Assembly (NCBI RefSeq): GCF_003797765.1
Contig: NZ_RKMB01000010.1
Coordinates: 1-64,000 of the forward strand
DNA length: 64,000 bases
Reading direction: 5' to 3'
From: Ramlibacter sp. WS9
Lineage (GTDB): Bacteria > Pseudomonadota > Gammaproteobacteria > Burkholderiales > Burkholderiaceae_C
Positions 46,446 to 57,264 of this stretch are shown here, piece after piece; within the stretch, counting starts at the first letter, position 1; each line of letters begins with the position of its first letter. A program made the translations under genes and the position numbers. The notes beneath the pieces were generated by a model that did no database searches, was not told the DNA's origin, and saw only the letters and a program-made list of their open reading frames with translations.

Positions 46446-47087
46446 GTGAACGCGCCTGGCAAGAAGTGGATCACCCTCTACGTCCTGGAACTTCAGGACG
46501 GGTGTTACTACATCGGCCAGTCGGCCGCCCCCGAGGGGCGGATCAACGACCACATCGGTGGAAAGGGCTCGCAATGGACCAGAAAGCATCCCCCGATTCG
46601 CCTCGTTGAGCGACGCCCTGCTGGGACGCGCGATTGGAAAGATGCTGAGTCCATTGAGAACGAACTCACACTGACGTTCATGCGCCAACACGGTTGGCAG
46701 CGAGTTCGCGGCGGCTTTTGGTGCAATATCGATGAGGAAGCCACCCGGAAGGGTTTGCTTGCGCATGATCGACATGCCGAGCTTGAGTGCAGCGTGCCGC
46801 TGGAACTGCCCAGTCGGTCCCTGGAAGTACGGGTATCAGCGCCGGACTCACCGCCGTTCGCGCGAGCCCATAAACCCTGGACCAGCGCCGAGTCAGAGCG
46901 CGTGCGGATTGGGTATCTCCAAGGCATGCACGCGGACGCCTTGGCGGCACTTCATCAGCGGACTCCCGTAGCCATCGCGTCCCGGCTGGTACGGCTGGGA
47001 GTCATCGAGCACCGTCGCTACATACGCCGTGAAGTAGCCGCGGAGCAATCATTGGACACCCAAATGCCAGGGCCGCTCGAGAACTAG
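46446..47087 (+). CDS. GIY-YIG-like nuclease with C-terminal helical domain
   Basis: 213 residues from GTG 46446, 37 bp after the integrase. The N-terminal 85 residues are a GIY-YIG fold: TLYVLELQDG (12-19, variant of GIY), YYIGQS (21-26, YIG), Arg32 and the metal Glu72 in ESIENELTLTF. Residues about 145-195 (PWTSAESERVRIGYLQGM, LAALHQRTPVAIASRLVRLGVI) look like a Myb/SANT-type DNA-binding motif. Function could be restriction-like defence or element homing. Confidence 0.72.
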   Translation: MNAPGKKWITLYVLELQDGCYYIGQSAAPEGRINDHIGGKGSQWTRKHPPIRLVERRPAGTRDWKDAESIENELTLTFMRQHGWQRVRGGFWCNIDEEATRKGLLAHDRHAELECSVPLELPSRSLEVRVSAPDSPPFARAHKPWTSAESERVRIGYLQGMHADALAALHQRTPVAIASRLVRLGVIEHRRYIRREVAAEQSLDTQMPGPLEN

Positions 47088-47089
47088 CC

Positions 47090-48508
47090 ATGCCTAAGAG
47101 ACCGCCTCAATCCAAGCGGACAGAACGTGGGCAAGACAGCTCTTCCTCTTCGGGATTGCCAACGTTCAGGATCCGGCCGATCACGGAGTCTGAAATCGAG
47201 CGCTTGACCTGCAATGCAGGTGGAAAGCGTGCCCACGCAGATTGGGATAGGCGCGATAGACGGGGGGCTGACTTCGTGCTTGGCTCAAGCGTAATCGAAC
47301 TGAAGATCCTTGAAGACGAAGGCCTTGACAAGCCCGAGCGCCAGGCAAAAGTGGCGACGCTCTTTCGCAGTCAATTCCCTGATCGACCAACGATCGTTCT
47401 GGATCGAAGCCTGCTTACGGCGGACGGACAGCGCACGTACGACAGGATCGTGGAAGGGCCGGTGAAGGCAGCCGTCGGCTCCGCGCGAAAGCAACTCGAG
47501 CAATCGCGAGCGGAGCACGACGTGACCACGACCGTTCTGTGGATTGTCAACAACGGCTACACGTCGCTGAATCACAGCGCATTGATCGACCTCGTCACAA
47601 GGCGAGCGCGGAATGATTCGAGCGAGATCGACGCGGTGATTGTTTCGGGCGGCTACATCTACAGTGACACGTTCGACAGCTATTTCCTATGGCCCATCGA
47701 TTACGTTCCTATTTGGGTTGACCGGCCTTTTAGAGAATTTGAGGCGTTGCGCGAGGCTTGGCATGCCTTCGTGATGGAGCGTATGAATTCAGTAGTGCGG
47801 GAGGTGCCAACTGCGGCCGACACGAAAGGGCCAGTCGTTGACGTCGCATTTCGGCTTGACGGCGTGGCTTATGTGATGCCCACCCCACCTATGGGAAACG
47901 AATCGAAGTTCTTCCTGAATGGAAGGCCGCGAAGAAACTCCACTGGCATTGATTCCTGCCCGCGCGTTGCGACGACCTTCGCTTCATTGAGCTTGCACGA
48001 GTGGTCGGAATTTCACCGTCATGAACCGCGATTGATATCGGGTACATCCCACAACGACTGGCTCAGGAAGGAGAATGACGCCAGACAGGAGAGCCAACTG
48101 AAGCCGTTTGTGGCGCTGCCGGTAACTTATGCCGGCTGGCAGGTATGGGCTACCCGGCAACCCGCGGGTGCGATCGTATCGGTCCACCACTATGCAACGG
48201 ACCTATTCCAGGAAGCGATTCTGGCAGTGATCGGCGCAGCGAGGGAGCGGGCAGCGGGTTCCGTGCTGCCGCGGCGATATCTGCTGCTTGTCACCGAGGA
48301 AATTGGTCAGGATCGGGCTTATGACGTTTCTCATCTCGCCGAGTTCTGCACGCTGCCCGATGGAACCGATCGGGTTGACGAGCTCTGGACCAATCGAAGT
48401 ATGTTTTTCGAGCACGCACTCGCGGCGGCGGCGGCGGCAGCGGAAGCAGTCGCTCGCGGGTTCGACCTCATCTATTGGGAGAAAGACCCTACGTATGCTT
48501 GGCGCTGA
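47090..48508 (+). CDS. Unknown protein with PD-(D/E)XK-like N-terminus
   Basis: 472 residues, start 2 bp after the GIY-YIG stop, so co-translated. Near the N-terminus RRGADFVLGSSVIELKILEDEG gives Asp61, Glu70 and Lys72, the core of a PD-(D/E)XK nuclease. The rest is mixed alpha/beta with repeated hydrophobic strands and an Ala-rich helix near 445; no membrane span. I recognise no family beyond the nuclease core. The pair with the GIY-YIG protein looks like an undescribed two-gene defence or element system. Confidence 0.6.
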   Translation: MPKRPPQSKRTERGQDSSSSSGLPTFRIRPITESEIERLTCNAGGKRAHADWDRRDRRGADFVLGSSVIELKILEDEGLDKPERQAKVATLFRSQFPDRPTIVLDRSLLTADGQRTYDRIVEGPVKAAVGSARKQLEQSRAEHDVTTTVLWIVNNGYTSLNHSALIDLVTRRARNDSSEIDAVIVSGGYIYSDTFDSYFLWPIDYVPIWVDRPFREFEALREAWHAFVMERMNSVVREVPTAADTKGPVVDVAFRLDGVAYVMPTPPMGNESKFFLNGRPRRNSTGIDSCPRVATTFASLSLHEWSEFHRHEPRLISGTSHNDWLRKENDARQESQLKPFVALPVTYAGWQVWATRQPAGAIVSVHHYATDLFQEAILAVIGAARERAAGSVLPRRYLLLVTEEIGQDRAYDVSHLAEFCTLPDGTDRVDELWTNRSMFFEHALAAAAAAAEAVARGFDLIYWEKDPTYAWR

Positions 48509-48720
48509 TGTTGGATCGATTTCAGCCCACGGAACCCACCCGTCACGGGCGGCGAAGAAGGCCTTGATATCTTCGTTACCAACGTCGAGCAGAACGACGT
48601 CTCCCGATAGCCAATGAACGAAACTCATGCAAACGCACTGGGTTGAATTTCGTGAAGTGTCCTGTAGAAATTTGTTCACCGCGCCTCGCGGTCAACAACT
48701 CTCAAAGGGAACTTCTACAA

Positions 48721-49077
48721 ATGGCACCTCTGTTCTGGAAAACCTTCGGTGGGATTACAGCGGCGTACTACTTCCGTAACCTGTTCTTTGCGCTCATTCC
48801 CGTGCTGGCGTACTTCGCGTTGCGCGACAACGTGCAGGAACCGCCTTTGCTCTGGACGTACGCCTTCGTCACGGTCAACACTCTTCTCTACCCGTACGCC
48901 AGATTCCTCTACGAGTCCATCGTGGACTTCGTCTTGGGCAGGAGCGTGTTCTACATGAATGCCGGCGTGCTGCTGTTCTTCAAACTCCTCACGATGTATC
49001 TCTGCTGGTTCGGCGCGATGCTCATTGCGCCGATTAGCCTGCTTTACATCTACATCATTCACTCCAGGCGCGGATGA
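48721..49077 (+). CDS. Small polytopic membrane protein
   Basis: 118 residues from ATG 48721. Three or four membrane spans, rich in Phe, Leu and Tyr (AAYYFRNLFFALIPVLAYFAL; LLFFKLLTMYLCWFGAML; LIAPISLLYIYIIHSRRG). An AAAGGGAA site lies about 10 nt before. No family recognised. Last gene on the island before the acyl-CoA ligase region. Confidence 0.62.
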   Translation: MAPLFWKTFGGITAAYYFRNLFFALIPVLAYFALRDNVQEPPLLWTYAFVTVNTLLYPYARFLYESIVDFVLGRSVFYMNAGVLLFFKLLTMYLCWFGAMLIAPISLLYIYIIHSRRG

Positions 49078-49213
49078 GTCAACAACGGGGCTGCGCGCCG
49101 GCAAGACAGTGCCACGGCACTCGCCGAATTCGCTACGGCGTGCACTCCGGCGCTCGCAATAGCGACGCAAAATGACGCAATCGCCGTCCACATTTAACCG
49201 CGGCGCTGATCGA

Positions 49214-50851
49214 TCATGCAGTGGGCAGCTTGTAGTCGCGATAAGTCTCGCGCAGCCTGGTCTTCAACAGCTTGCCAGTGGCCGTATGCGGAAGCGCGTC
49301 AACGAACAGCACTTCGTCGGGCAGCCACCACTTGGCGACCCGGTTGCTCAGGTAGTCCAGCACCTCGGCCTTGGTGACTGTGGCGCCGGGGCGGCGCACC
49401 AGCAACAGCAGCGGGCGTTCCTGCCATTTCGGATGTGAAACGCCGATCACTGCGGCCTCGGCCACGCCGGGGTGCGACGCCGCCACGTTTTCGACGTCGA
49501 TGGAAGAGATCCACTCGCCACCGGATTTGATGACGTCCTTGGCGCGGTCAACCAACTGTAAATAGCCGTCGGGGTCGATGGTGGCTACGTCGCCTGTCGG
49601 AAAATACCCCTGCGCATCCAGTACATCGCCACCCTCACCGCGAAAGTAGCCCGCCGCGATCCAGGGACCGCGCACGTGCAAGTGGCCGAAGGCCGCGCCA
49701 TCCCATGGCAGCGCCTTGCTTTCGGCGTCCACGATCTTAAGTTCCACACCCCAGACGCCGCGACCTTGCTTCAGCTTGATCCTGACCAGATCCTCATCGC
49801 CCAGCGTGGCATGCTTGGGCAGCAGCTTGCTGACGACTCCGATCGGGCTGGTTTCGGTCATGCCCCAGCCCTGCATCACCTCGGCACCGAAGGTCTGCTC
49901 GAAGCGCTCCAGCATCGCGCGGGGTACTGCGGCACCACCGATGAGGATGCGCCGCACTCCCAACGTTTTTGGGTCGAGCTCGGGATGCTGGTCCAGGTAG
50001 TGAAACAGCATCATCCAGATGGTGGGAACCCCTAGCGAGAACGTCACCCGCTCGTCTCGCAGTAGCGCATAAACGCTCTCGCCGTCCATGTAAGGGCCGG
50101 GCAGCACCAGCTTGGCTCCGACCATTGCGGCCGCGTAGGGCGTACCCCAGGCGTTGGCATGGAACATCGGCACGATCAGCAGCAATGTCTCGGATGCACT
50201 GAGGCCGAAGGTGTCCGGCGCCAGCGCCATCAGGGAGTGCAGCACGGTCGAGCGATGCGTGTACATCACACCTTTGGGATTGCCGGTGGTGCCCGATGTG
50301 TAGCACAGCGACGAAGCACTGCGCTCGTCGAACTCCGGCCAAGCGTACTCGGTGGGCTGGGCGTCCAACAGTTCGTCGAAACACAGCAGGTTGGGCACCT
50401 GGATGTCCGGCATTTGTGCTCGGTCGGTCATCGCGATGAAAGCCCGCACCGACTTCATCGATGGCGCCAGTTGCTCCACCAGCTTGGCGAAGTTGATGTC
50501 GAAGAACAGCACCTGGTCCTCCGCGTGGTTGACGATGTAGTCGATCTGCTCGGGAAACAGCCTCGGATTCACCGTGTGCAGCACCGCGCCGCTGCCCGAC
50601 ACGCCGTAATACAGCGCCAGGTGGCGGTAAGAGTTCCACGCCAGCGTGCCGACGCGGTCACCCTGCTGGATGCCGAGCTGGTGCAGCGCGTTGGCCACTT
50701 GCCGCGAGCGCAGGCAGATGCCTTGCCATGTGGTGCGGTGCACCTGCCCCTCTGGCAGGCGCGAGACGATTTCGGTGTGGGGGTGGAAGGTGGCGGCGTG
50801 CTCGATCAGCGACGAGATCAACAGCGGCCGGTCCTGCATCAGTCCTTGCAT
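49214..50851 (-). CDS. Fatty-acyl-CoA ligase (AMP-forming)
   Basis: 545 residues from ATG 50851 with GGAG 8 nt before; an in-frame ATG 20 codons earlier lacks a site. Motifs: [18 protein letters not shown] (A3), [10 protein letters not shown] (A5), [15 protein letters not shown] (A7) and the lysine in [14 protein letters not shown] (A10). The long-chain/medium-chain branch (FadD3/AlkK-like). Activates a carboxylic acid to its CoA ester. It is the intact end of an otherwise eroded operon with a liv-type ABC transporter. Confidence 0.93.
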   Translation of the reverse strand: MQGLMQDRPLLISSLIEHAATFHPHTEIVSRLPEGQVHRTTWQGICLRSRQVANALHQLGIQQGDRVGTLAWNSYRHLALYYGVSGSGAVLHTVNPRLFPEQIDYIVNHAEDQVLFFDINFAKLVEQLAPSMKSVRAFIAMTDRAQMPDIQVPNLLCFDELLDAQPTEYAWPEFDERSASSLCYTSGTTGNPKGVMYTHRSTVLHSLMALAPDTFGLSASETLLLIVPMFHANAWGTPYAAAMVGAKLVLPGPYMDGESVYALLRDERVTFSLGVPTIWMMLFHYLDQHPELDPKTLGVRRILIGGAAVPRAMLERFEQTFGAEVMQGWGMTETSPIGVVSKLLPKHATLGDEDLVRIKLKQGRGVWGVELKIVDAESKALPWDGAAFGHLHVRGPWIAAGYFRGEGGDVLDAQGYFPTGDVATIDPDGYLQLVDRAKDVIKSGGEWISSIDVENVAASHPGVAEAAVIGVSHPKWQERPLLLLVRRPGATVTKAEVLDYLSNRVAKWWLPDEVLFVDALPHTATGKLLKTRLRETYRDYKLPTA

Positions 50852-50867
50852 AGGTTTTTCTCCAGGT

Positions 50868-51347
50868 TCAGCCACTGATCGCCGCGCCGATGGCTTCATA
50901 CGACTTGCCATTGAAGCGCTGCAGGACTTTCTTGGCGATCGGGGAAAAGTCGTCGGCCGAGGTTTTCACCTCGATGCCGGGGTACAGCATGGGCGGGGCG
51001 AAGCTGAGGCTTGCGGCCTGCTTCATCACGTTCTCGCGCGTGAGGTTGTCGCCGACCCGGCGCAGCACCTGCACCATCGTGGCAGCCATGGAGTATCCCT
51101 TGCGCCCGTTGATGCCGCCAGCGGCATTGGCCTTGTCGAAGTACGCCGCCATGGCCTTGCCGAGGGTGCCGTAGGCCGAAGCCGGGCCGGAATACGGCAT
51201 GAGGTTGCCCAGCCTGATCTCGGTGTCGGTCGCGCCCGGGTCGTCCTTCTTCTGGGCGCGCACGGAGAGTGGCGGCGCGCTTGCCAGCAGCAGGCCGGCA
51301 CCGAGTCGGAGGGAACGGCGCAAGCTGGCGTCGATTGGTTGGGTCAT
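50868..51347 (-). pseudogene. livK-type substrate-binding protein, internal deletion
   Basis: An open frame of 159 codons from ATG 51347 (GGAG site). The first 90 residues (signal, TDTEIRLGNLMPYSGPASAYG, YFDKANAAGGINGRKG) are the start of a branched-chain amino acid binding protein, and the last 70 (VLRRVGDNLTRENVMKQAASL, IEVKTSADDFSPI) are its end; the middle of about 230 residues is missing, joined in frame. It cannot form the two-lobed fold. Confidence 0.85.
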
Positions 51348-51461
51348 GGCAGGTCTCCTGGTCTTTTTCATGGGGTTCGGACCAAACCATCGTAGGAAGA
51401 TGGCTCTGTCGCAACATCGTCTGAAGTGACGAGATTGGTCTGACGTCAGCGCGACATCGCC

Positions 51462-51825
51462 GACATCAGCGGTTAGAACGCGCTGCGTTTTATGAAGCCT
51501 CGCACCCGGCGCAGCAGGCCCACCACGCCGCCGGGCATGACGTAAATCACGGCGATCAGTACCAGGCCGTACGTAGGAGCCCATCAGGTTTTCCGGCATG
51601 CCGACGATGAAGCCGCCCAGCACTGCGCCTCGCCCACAGGGCTGTCGATGCCGCCAACCAAGGCGCCTGCAAAGGCGTACAGCAGCACCCCGGTCATCGT
51701 GTGCGGATCGAGGAACACCGACGGGCGTCGCTGGCGGCACGGCCATAGGCCCCCACGCGGAGATTTTCCAGCGTTGTCAGCCCCATGAATGTGCCGCGGC
51801 CGTCGGGCACGTGGCCGACGCCGGC
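51462..51825 (-). pseudogene. Eroded livF, livH and livM fragments
   Basis: Three fragments follow on the minus strand in shifting frames. About 51720-51825 reads GHVPDGRGTFMGLTTLENLRVGAYGR, a livF ATPase piece. About 51560-51720 reads MTGVLLYAFAGALVGGIDSPVG then, in another frame, VLGGFIVGMPENLMGSYV, a livH permease piece. About 51462-51560 reads YGLVLIAVIYVMPGGVVGLLRR, the end of livM. Each gene has lost most of its length but kept order. Confidence 0.75.
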
Positions 51826-51874
51826 GCGAGACGATGCCCGCAACACCTGGCAACCTGAACGCGTTGCGCAGGAA

Positions 51875-52234
51875 TCCGGCGTGGTGATGGCTGTGGCAGC
51901 CCACCAGAACGTTGTCACGCACCGTCATGCTGCGAAACAGCGCCAGGTTCTGGAAGGTGCGCCCGATCCCGATGCCAGCCATACGGTGTCGCGGCATGTG
52001 GGTAAAAACATGGCCATCGAACGCAATGTGGCCTGCATTGGAATCGTACAGGCGAGACAGGCAGTTGAACAACGTGCTCTTGCCGGCGCCGTTGGGGCCA
52101 ATCAGCGCGCAGATTTCTCCGCGCCGCACCTCGAACGATACGCCATCCAGCGCGACGATGCCGCCAAACCGGACTGTCACGCCTTCGATGCGCAGCAGCG
52201 TATTTTCTCCATGATCCGTCCGGGCTCGGGGCAT
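51875..52234 (-). pseudogene. livG ATPase, N-terminal 120 residues only
   Basis: From ATG 52234 the frame reads a normal LivG start: [21 protein letters not shown], Walker [18 protein letters not shown]-loop [23 protein letters not shown]. After about FRLPGVAG the sequence leaves the family (signature and Walker B absent) and runs into livF remnants. Not functional as an ATPase. Confidence 0.82.
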
Positions 52235-52344
52235 GGACTTTCCTTGGGGTTGCCAACCGGTGATTCTTCGTCGCCGGCGAGAGACTCCGCGTCGTCCGAA
52301 GGGACGAAATTGGGCGATCCAACCGTGCCGCTCCATCGCGGACA

Positions 52345-55105
52345 ATGAACACGCGAATTGTCCGAACCGACGGCACGACACGAGCCCTTTGCGGCGAGCA
52401 TTACGAATTTCCTATCCACGCCATGCACGCCATCCACGCCAACGAACCATCCAACGCCCGACCGTTGAACACCATTGGCGTGGACAGCAAGTTCAACCCG
52501 CCCACCCGCGTGGCTGGCCAAGTACTGCGTCCAGGCCTGTGCGATACCGTCTGGCGCGCCGCCGGCCAGCTGGTGTTGGTCAGCGCGCCGGCGGGATTCG
52601 GCAAGACCACGCTCATGATGCAGGCGCGAGCTCGCATGGAAGATGCCGGCGTTCCCACGGTGTGGCTGGCCTTGGACCGGGCGGACAATGACGTGTCTCG
52701 CTTCATGAGTTGCCTTGACGAAGCCGTGGCTCGCTTGGGGCTCACTGAGGCCGGAAGCGACGCCGTCAGTTCGCTCACTGGCGCGGATGCCTCGTTTGCG
52801 TTGTTTGTCGACGAGTGCGAAAGCGTGCACGAGGCCGCAGTGCTGGGCCTGGTGCGCGAGATTGCCGGACGCCTGCCCCGTGGCGGCCATCTGGTGATCG
52901 GCTCGCGCAGCTTGCCGCAACTGGGGTTGTCGCGCCTGAGGGTGCGCGGCCTGTTGGTGGAAATCGACGAGGCGCGGCTGCGCTTCGGCCTGGAGGACAC
53001 GCAGACCTTATTTGAGCAGCGGCTGAAGCCCCGTACCCTTTCCGCCGACCAGCTGTTCCGGCTGGACCAGAAGACCGAGGGCTGGGTGGCCGCGCTGTGG
53101 CTTGTCTCCTTGGCGCTTGAGCGTGCCGCCGACGCGGACGAGTTCATCGAGCGGTTCTCAGGGTCGGACCGCGGGGTAGCTGATTACCTGGCAGAGGAGG
53201 TGCTGGCGCACCAGCCCTCACACATCAGCAGCTTCCTTTTGCGAACCAGTGTGTTGCGGCAACTGGACGCCTCGGTCTGTGCCGCGCTCAATCCGCGTGT
53301 CGACTCCACCGCGATCCTGGAGCAGCTGGATGCCGACCACCTGTTCCTGACCCAAGTGTCCGGGGTGCAGCCGACCTGGCGCTATCACAGCCTGTTCGCC
53401 AACTACCTGCGCAAGCGGCTGGAACGCGAGCAACCCGCCGAGGTGGCGCGGCTGCACCTGGGTGCTTCAGCCTGGTACGAATCGCAGGGCCGACCCGTTC
53501 CCGCCATCGACCACGCCATCGAGGGGGGTGACTTCCCCCACGCCATGCACTTGCTGCAAGGCCAGGCCGAGCACTTCCTCGCCGCGGGCCGCATGCGCCT
53601 GCTCTCGCGCTGGTTTGCCTGCTTGCCGGCGGAGCAACTGCGCCAGCGGCCGCGGCTGGCGATGATCGCCATGTGGGCAACGGGCTTCACACGCGGCCCG
53701 TGGGAGGCAATGGAGATGCTGGAGCGCTCCGGCCTGGGAGAGAGCGAAGATACCTTCCTTCGCGCCCATGGCAACGGCATGCGCCCCATGCTGCTGGCCA
53801 TGCAGGACCGCAACGAGCAGGCACTGGAGGTCGGACGCGAGGCGCTCAAGCGACTGCCGACGGGCCATGAATTCCCAGACACGACGCTGCTCAATGTCAT
53901 GGCCCACCTCACCGCTATCGCCGGGCAGCCACGCGAAGCGCAGCAGCTGCTGGACGCGGCTCGCCGGCAGCACAGCGGTAGCGGCGCTTTCAACCGCATG
54001 TACAGCGAATCCACCGAAGGGCTGCTGGACCTGTTGCAGGGGCGGTTGCGCCTCGCGACGGCACGCTTCCGGTTGGCCGTGGATGCAACACATGCGGTGA
54101 ACTTTCACCACACGCACGGCAATGCCTGGGCCGGTGTGTTCTACGCCAGCGTGGTCTACGAGGCCAATCAGATCGACCAGGCCGATCATCTGCTGAACGT
54201 CTACCTGCCGCTCGCGCGTGATGTGGGACTGCCCGACCACATGATCGAGTGCCACGCGGTGCGCTCCCGGATAGCGTTCATCAATGGCGACGTGGACGCC
54301 GCATTGCTGACGTTGGCCGAATTGGAGTCACTGGGCAGCCAGCGCAAGCTGCCGCGCGTAACGGCGGCGGCCATTGGAACGGGCGCGGCTGCTGATCCTG
54401 CAGGGCAATGGCCCGGCCGCGCACGACGAACTCGTGCGCGCGGCCGATCCGACACTGTGGGCGCGAGAGCAGAGGCAACGGCTGGTCTCCCACGACATCC
54501 AGTACATGGCGCTGGCCCGGCTGCGGTGGGACATCGCTTTTGGCGACACCGCCGGCTGCCTGGCTCGGCTGGACGCCGAGATCCAGCACGCCAACGCCTC
54601 AGGCCGGCAGCGTCGCCTGCTGGTGTTGCGCCTGCTTCGCGCGTTGGCCTTGCAGCGCACCGGCGACGTCCCGGCCGCATTGGCTTTGATGGCCGCGGCC
54701 ATGCAGTTCACCGCGCAGGAGGGCTTCATGCGGCTGGTGCTGGACGAAGGGCCTGCCATGGGCGCGCTCGTGCAACGCTTCCAGGCCGTGCACGAGAGCG
54801 CAGCCGCCCGCGACCCGCTGCTGAGCGATTACCTGCAGCGCCTGCTGCAAGCGTTCGGTCCGTTGCCCTCGGAGGCGGAGTCATTGACCGAACGCCCCCG
54901 GGGCGCATTGGACCCGTTGACGCGCAAGGAACTGGTTGCGCTGCAATTACTGGTCGAGGGTTACTCCAACAATGCCATGGCCGAAAGACTTTTCGTGTCA
55001 AAAAGCACTGTGCGGACCCACCTGCGCAGCATCAACATGAAGCTGGGCGCGCATAGCCGCACGCAGGCCGTTGCGATCGCACGCAAGCTGGGGTTGATTA
55101 CCTGA
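52345..55105 (+). pseudogene. MalT/AlkS-type LuxR regulator, split by a frameshift
   Basis: About 920 codons in two frames. 52345 to about 54370 encodes a STAND-type ATPase (Walker A SAPAGFGKTT, then FVDECESVH, winged-helix and TPR-like repeats). Around 54365-54375 the frame changes (one extra base or two missing, just before TTGGAACGGGCG); the second frame runs to 55105 with the last repeats and a LuxR helix-turn-helix (LTRKELVALQLLVEGYSNNAMAERL). MalT-type proteins sense an inducer and activate nearby operons. It is divergent from the liv/acyl-CoA ligase locus. Either a decaying gene or a sequencing error. Confidence 0.82.
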
Positions 55106-55183
55106 GCAGCGGGCTGGCTGGTGTCGGCGGCTCGCTCCGTGTTCGGCGGCCCGAGGGCGTTCAACCTTTTGCGCGAGTCAACC

Positions 55184-56323
55184 TTAACATCCTGCCGCCG
55201 GCTTCTCGCTGTTCACCCGAGTGCAAATCGCCCCCTGCACCGCCTGAAGATAGACCCCGTTCTCCCGATACATGAAGCTGAAGATTCCGCTCAGCTGCTC
55301 CTGTAGTACAGCCACCGGCTGATACTCCTGCCGGGCGCCCGCCTGCGGCAGTTCCGCAGCGAGCGGGCGCAAGGTTTCTGCGACCTGCTGAATGCGCACT
55401 TCCAGCACGGGATGCGTTGCAGCCCGTCCGGGATAGTTGATGACGCCCGACTTCTTCGTCAGCACGTCACAGACAAATCGCTTGGCATTCGCCTGAACCG
55501 ACTTCGCCGGCGTTGGGAACTCCGTAGCCAGGAAGCTCTTGTGCGGCTTGGATTGGCTGATGAACTCGCGCTCCAGACTGGTCTTGCGCCAAGTGTTCGC
55601 GGCCAGGTTCAGTTGATCTGCTCCCCAAAGGACGGACCCGCGAGCGGAGAACATCGGTTCGCGATAGGGTGGTTCGGGTAGCAACCTGGCAAGTACCTGC
55701 ACCGCAAGTCGATCGGCGTCTTCCTCGGCCTTCGTCATACCAGGCTCGCAGGACTCGCGCAGCAACATTAGCTTTCCGGCCTGCGGCAGCGCGAGGTCAA
55801 TAGGCTCCACACGCCCAGCATATTCACCCGGGCGCCGCTGCAGGATGTGCCCCAGCTCGTGAGCTAATAAGTAGAGCAGCGCGGGATTGGACAACCCGGG
55901 TCGGCTACCCTGCTTGCCGAACATCTGCACCGCCGCGCTGGAGCAACGCACTTCAAGCCCGCGGGCGCTAGCGACGCACCCGCCGCGAACGGAGACAGTG
56001 TCGAGTTCCTCCCCGCGGATCAGCGCCGGCTCTTTGGCGACACAGCCGTCCTTGCCGACCGTGCTGCCGGATGCGTCTGTCACAACGTAGACAGCCAACG
56101 ACCGCATCCCGCTCGGGCGGGCCGGATTCGCCGCGACATCGTCAATCGGAAGCGGCTTGCCGAGCGCCTCATATGCCTTCAAGGCCAAGCGAATCGTCGC
56201 CGCGGCGACCTTCCCACCCTCCGCGTCCATGCGACAAGTGGGCGGCGCCTGCGCATAGGCGATTCCGCCGGCGGTTGCCAAAACAAGAGCCAAAGCTGCG
56301 CGCAGCGGCGCTCCCATGATCAC
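55184..56323 (-). CDS. Exported HExxH metallopeptidase-like protein
   Basis: 379 residues if started at GTG 56323, which overlaps the upstream stop (GTGA); ATG 56317 two codons later is equal. Signal peptide to about residue 26 (IAYAQA). Zinc motif HELGH at 155-159 in LYLLAHELGHIL and a downstream acidic helix KAEEDADRLAVQVLARLL that would give the third ligand. Six or more cysteines suggest disulfides. It is the second gene of a pair with the HET-C-like protein and shares the EEDAD-x3-A-x2-VLAR motif with the divergent protein at 57265. Confidence 0.8.
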   Translation of the reverse strand: MIMGAPLRAALALVLATAGGIAYAQAPPTCRMDAEGGKVAAATIRLALKAYEALGKPLPIDDVAANPARPSGMRSLAVYVVTDASGSTVGKDGCVAKEPALIRGEELDTVSVRGGCVASARGLEVRCSSAAVQMFGKQGSRPGLSNPALLYLLAHELGHILQRRPGEYAGRVEPIDLALPQAGKLMLLRESCEPGMTKAEEDADRLAVQVLARLLPEPPYREPMFSARGSVLWGADQLNLAANTWRKTSLEREFISQSKPHKSFLATEFPTPAKSVQANAKRFVCDVLTKKSGVINYPGRAATHPVLEVRIQQVAETLRPLAAELPQAGARQEYQPVAVLQEQLSGIFSFMYRENGVYLQAVQGAICTRVNSEKPAAGC

Positions 56324-57180
56324 AGGCCCCGACGGTCCACGAGGACTTCGAAAGCGACGTGCTGACCGTTGATCTCTTTGAGCAAGGGCCAGCGGCGGAA
56401 GGCGTCGTCGACGAGTTCCTGCGACGCTTCGCGCGCCAACTGCGCTGCGATCTGATAGCGGCTGCGGTTCTGGAGGTGCGCAACCCTGACTTTGCCGCTG
56501 GTGGTGGTTTCCTTGTCCTTGGCCATATCCTCGTGGGACGCGACGCCCTTTGCGCAATGTTGCGGGAGGCCCCAGACGACGAAGCCGGACACCAGCCCGT
56601 TGCCGACAAGCTCCTTGATCCGATCCTTGCCGGACCGCTTCCATGGCATCACAACCTCGATGTCAGTGGATTTCTTCGCTGCGCCGACGCTCATTTCAAC
56701 GTAGTTCGTGTGCGCGTAGAAGTCCTGCACGCCGTGAAGCGCCTGGCCCAGGGCGAAGAAGGCCTTGACGACCCGGGCCTCGGCCGCGGCGCCATCCCCT
56801 TTTTCCTTAGCGGCCTTGGCAGCAATCACGTGGCCGTCTATCTCGGCCAGGAGGCTGTCGACGTATGAGGTAGCGCCGTCGAAGTCGCAGTTGTCGTAGT
56901 GAGCCTTCGACTCGAACTGGTGGGCGCTGTCCTGCCAGTAAAGCGCTTTGCGCAGCTCCCCGATGTACTTGTTCGACAGGAGGCCGTCCATCACCTGCTT
57001 GTGCGTACTGGTATCGAAGGGCTTGTCACAGTCGCCGCAAACGATCACGCTCTTGACCTCACGCAGGCTTGGTACGGTTTCGGGGGGCCTTGGCGGTTTG
57101 GGTGGCCCCGCCTGCTGGGCGGATGTAAGCGAAGATACCGACAAGGCGAGGCAGGCAGCCCCGTATCGCAGCTTCCTCAT
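56320..57180 (-). CDS. HET-C/zinc phospholipase-like exported protein
   Basis: 286 residues from ATG 57180. Signal peptide 1-21 (LTSAQQ), a Pro-rich linker, one CxxC-like pair (VCGDCDK) and a helical domain with ALGQALHGVQDFYAHTNYVE at 143-162: His149, Asp153 and His157 follow the metal-binding pattern of HET-C and S1/P1-phospholipase C proteins. HET-C relatives are linked to incompatibility and membrane damage in fungi; bacterial ones are little studied. It overlaps the metallopeptidase gene downstream by 4 bp. Confidence 0.78.
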   Translation of the reverse strand: MRKLRYGAACLALSVSSLTSAQQAGPPKPPRPPETVPSLREVKSVIVCGDCDKPFDTSTHKQVMDGLLSNKYIGELRKALYWQDSAHQFESKAHYDNCDFDGATSYVDSLLAEIDGHVIAAKAAKEKGDGAAAEARVVKAFFALGQALHGVQDFYAHTNYVEMSVGAAKKSTDIEVVMPWKRSGKDRIKELVGNGLVSGFVVWGLPQHCAKGVASHEDMAKDKETTTSGKVRVAHLQNRSRYQIAAQLAREASQELVDDAFRRWPLLKEINGQHVAFEVLVDRRGL

Positions 57181-57264
57181 GGAGGGTCCCTTCCAATTGT
57201 TGTTGCGGCAAGTATGTATTGCACCGAGCATTGATGTCCAGCAGGTCAATGGGAGATTCGTCGG

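Noticed and set aside
48203..48679. 158-codon minus-strand frame
   Set aside because: Mostly antisense to the PD-ExK-like gene; no supporting motif.
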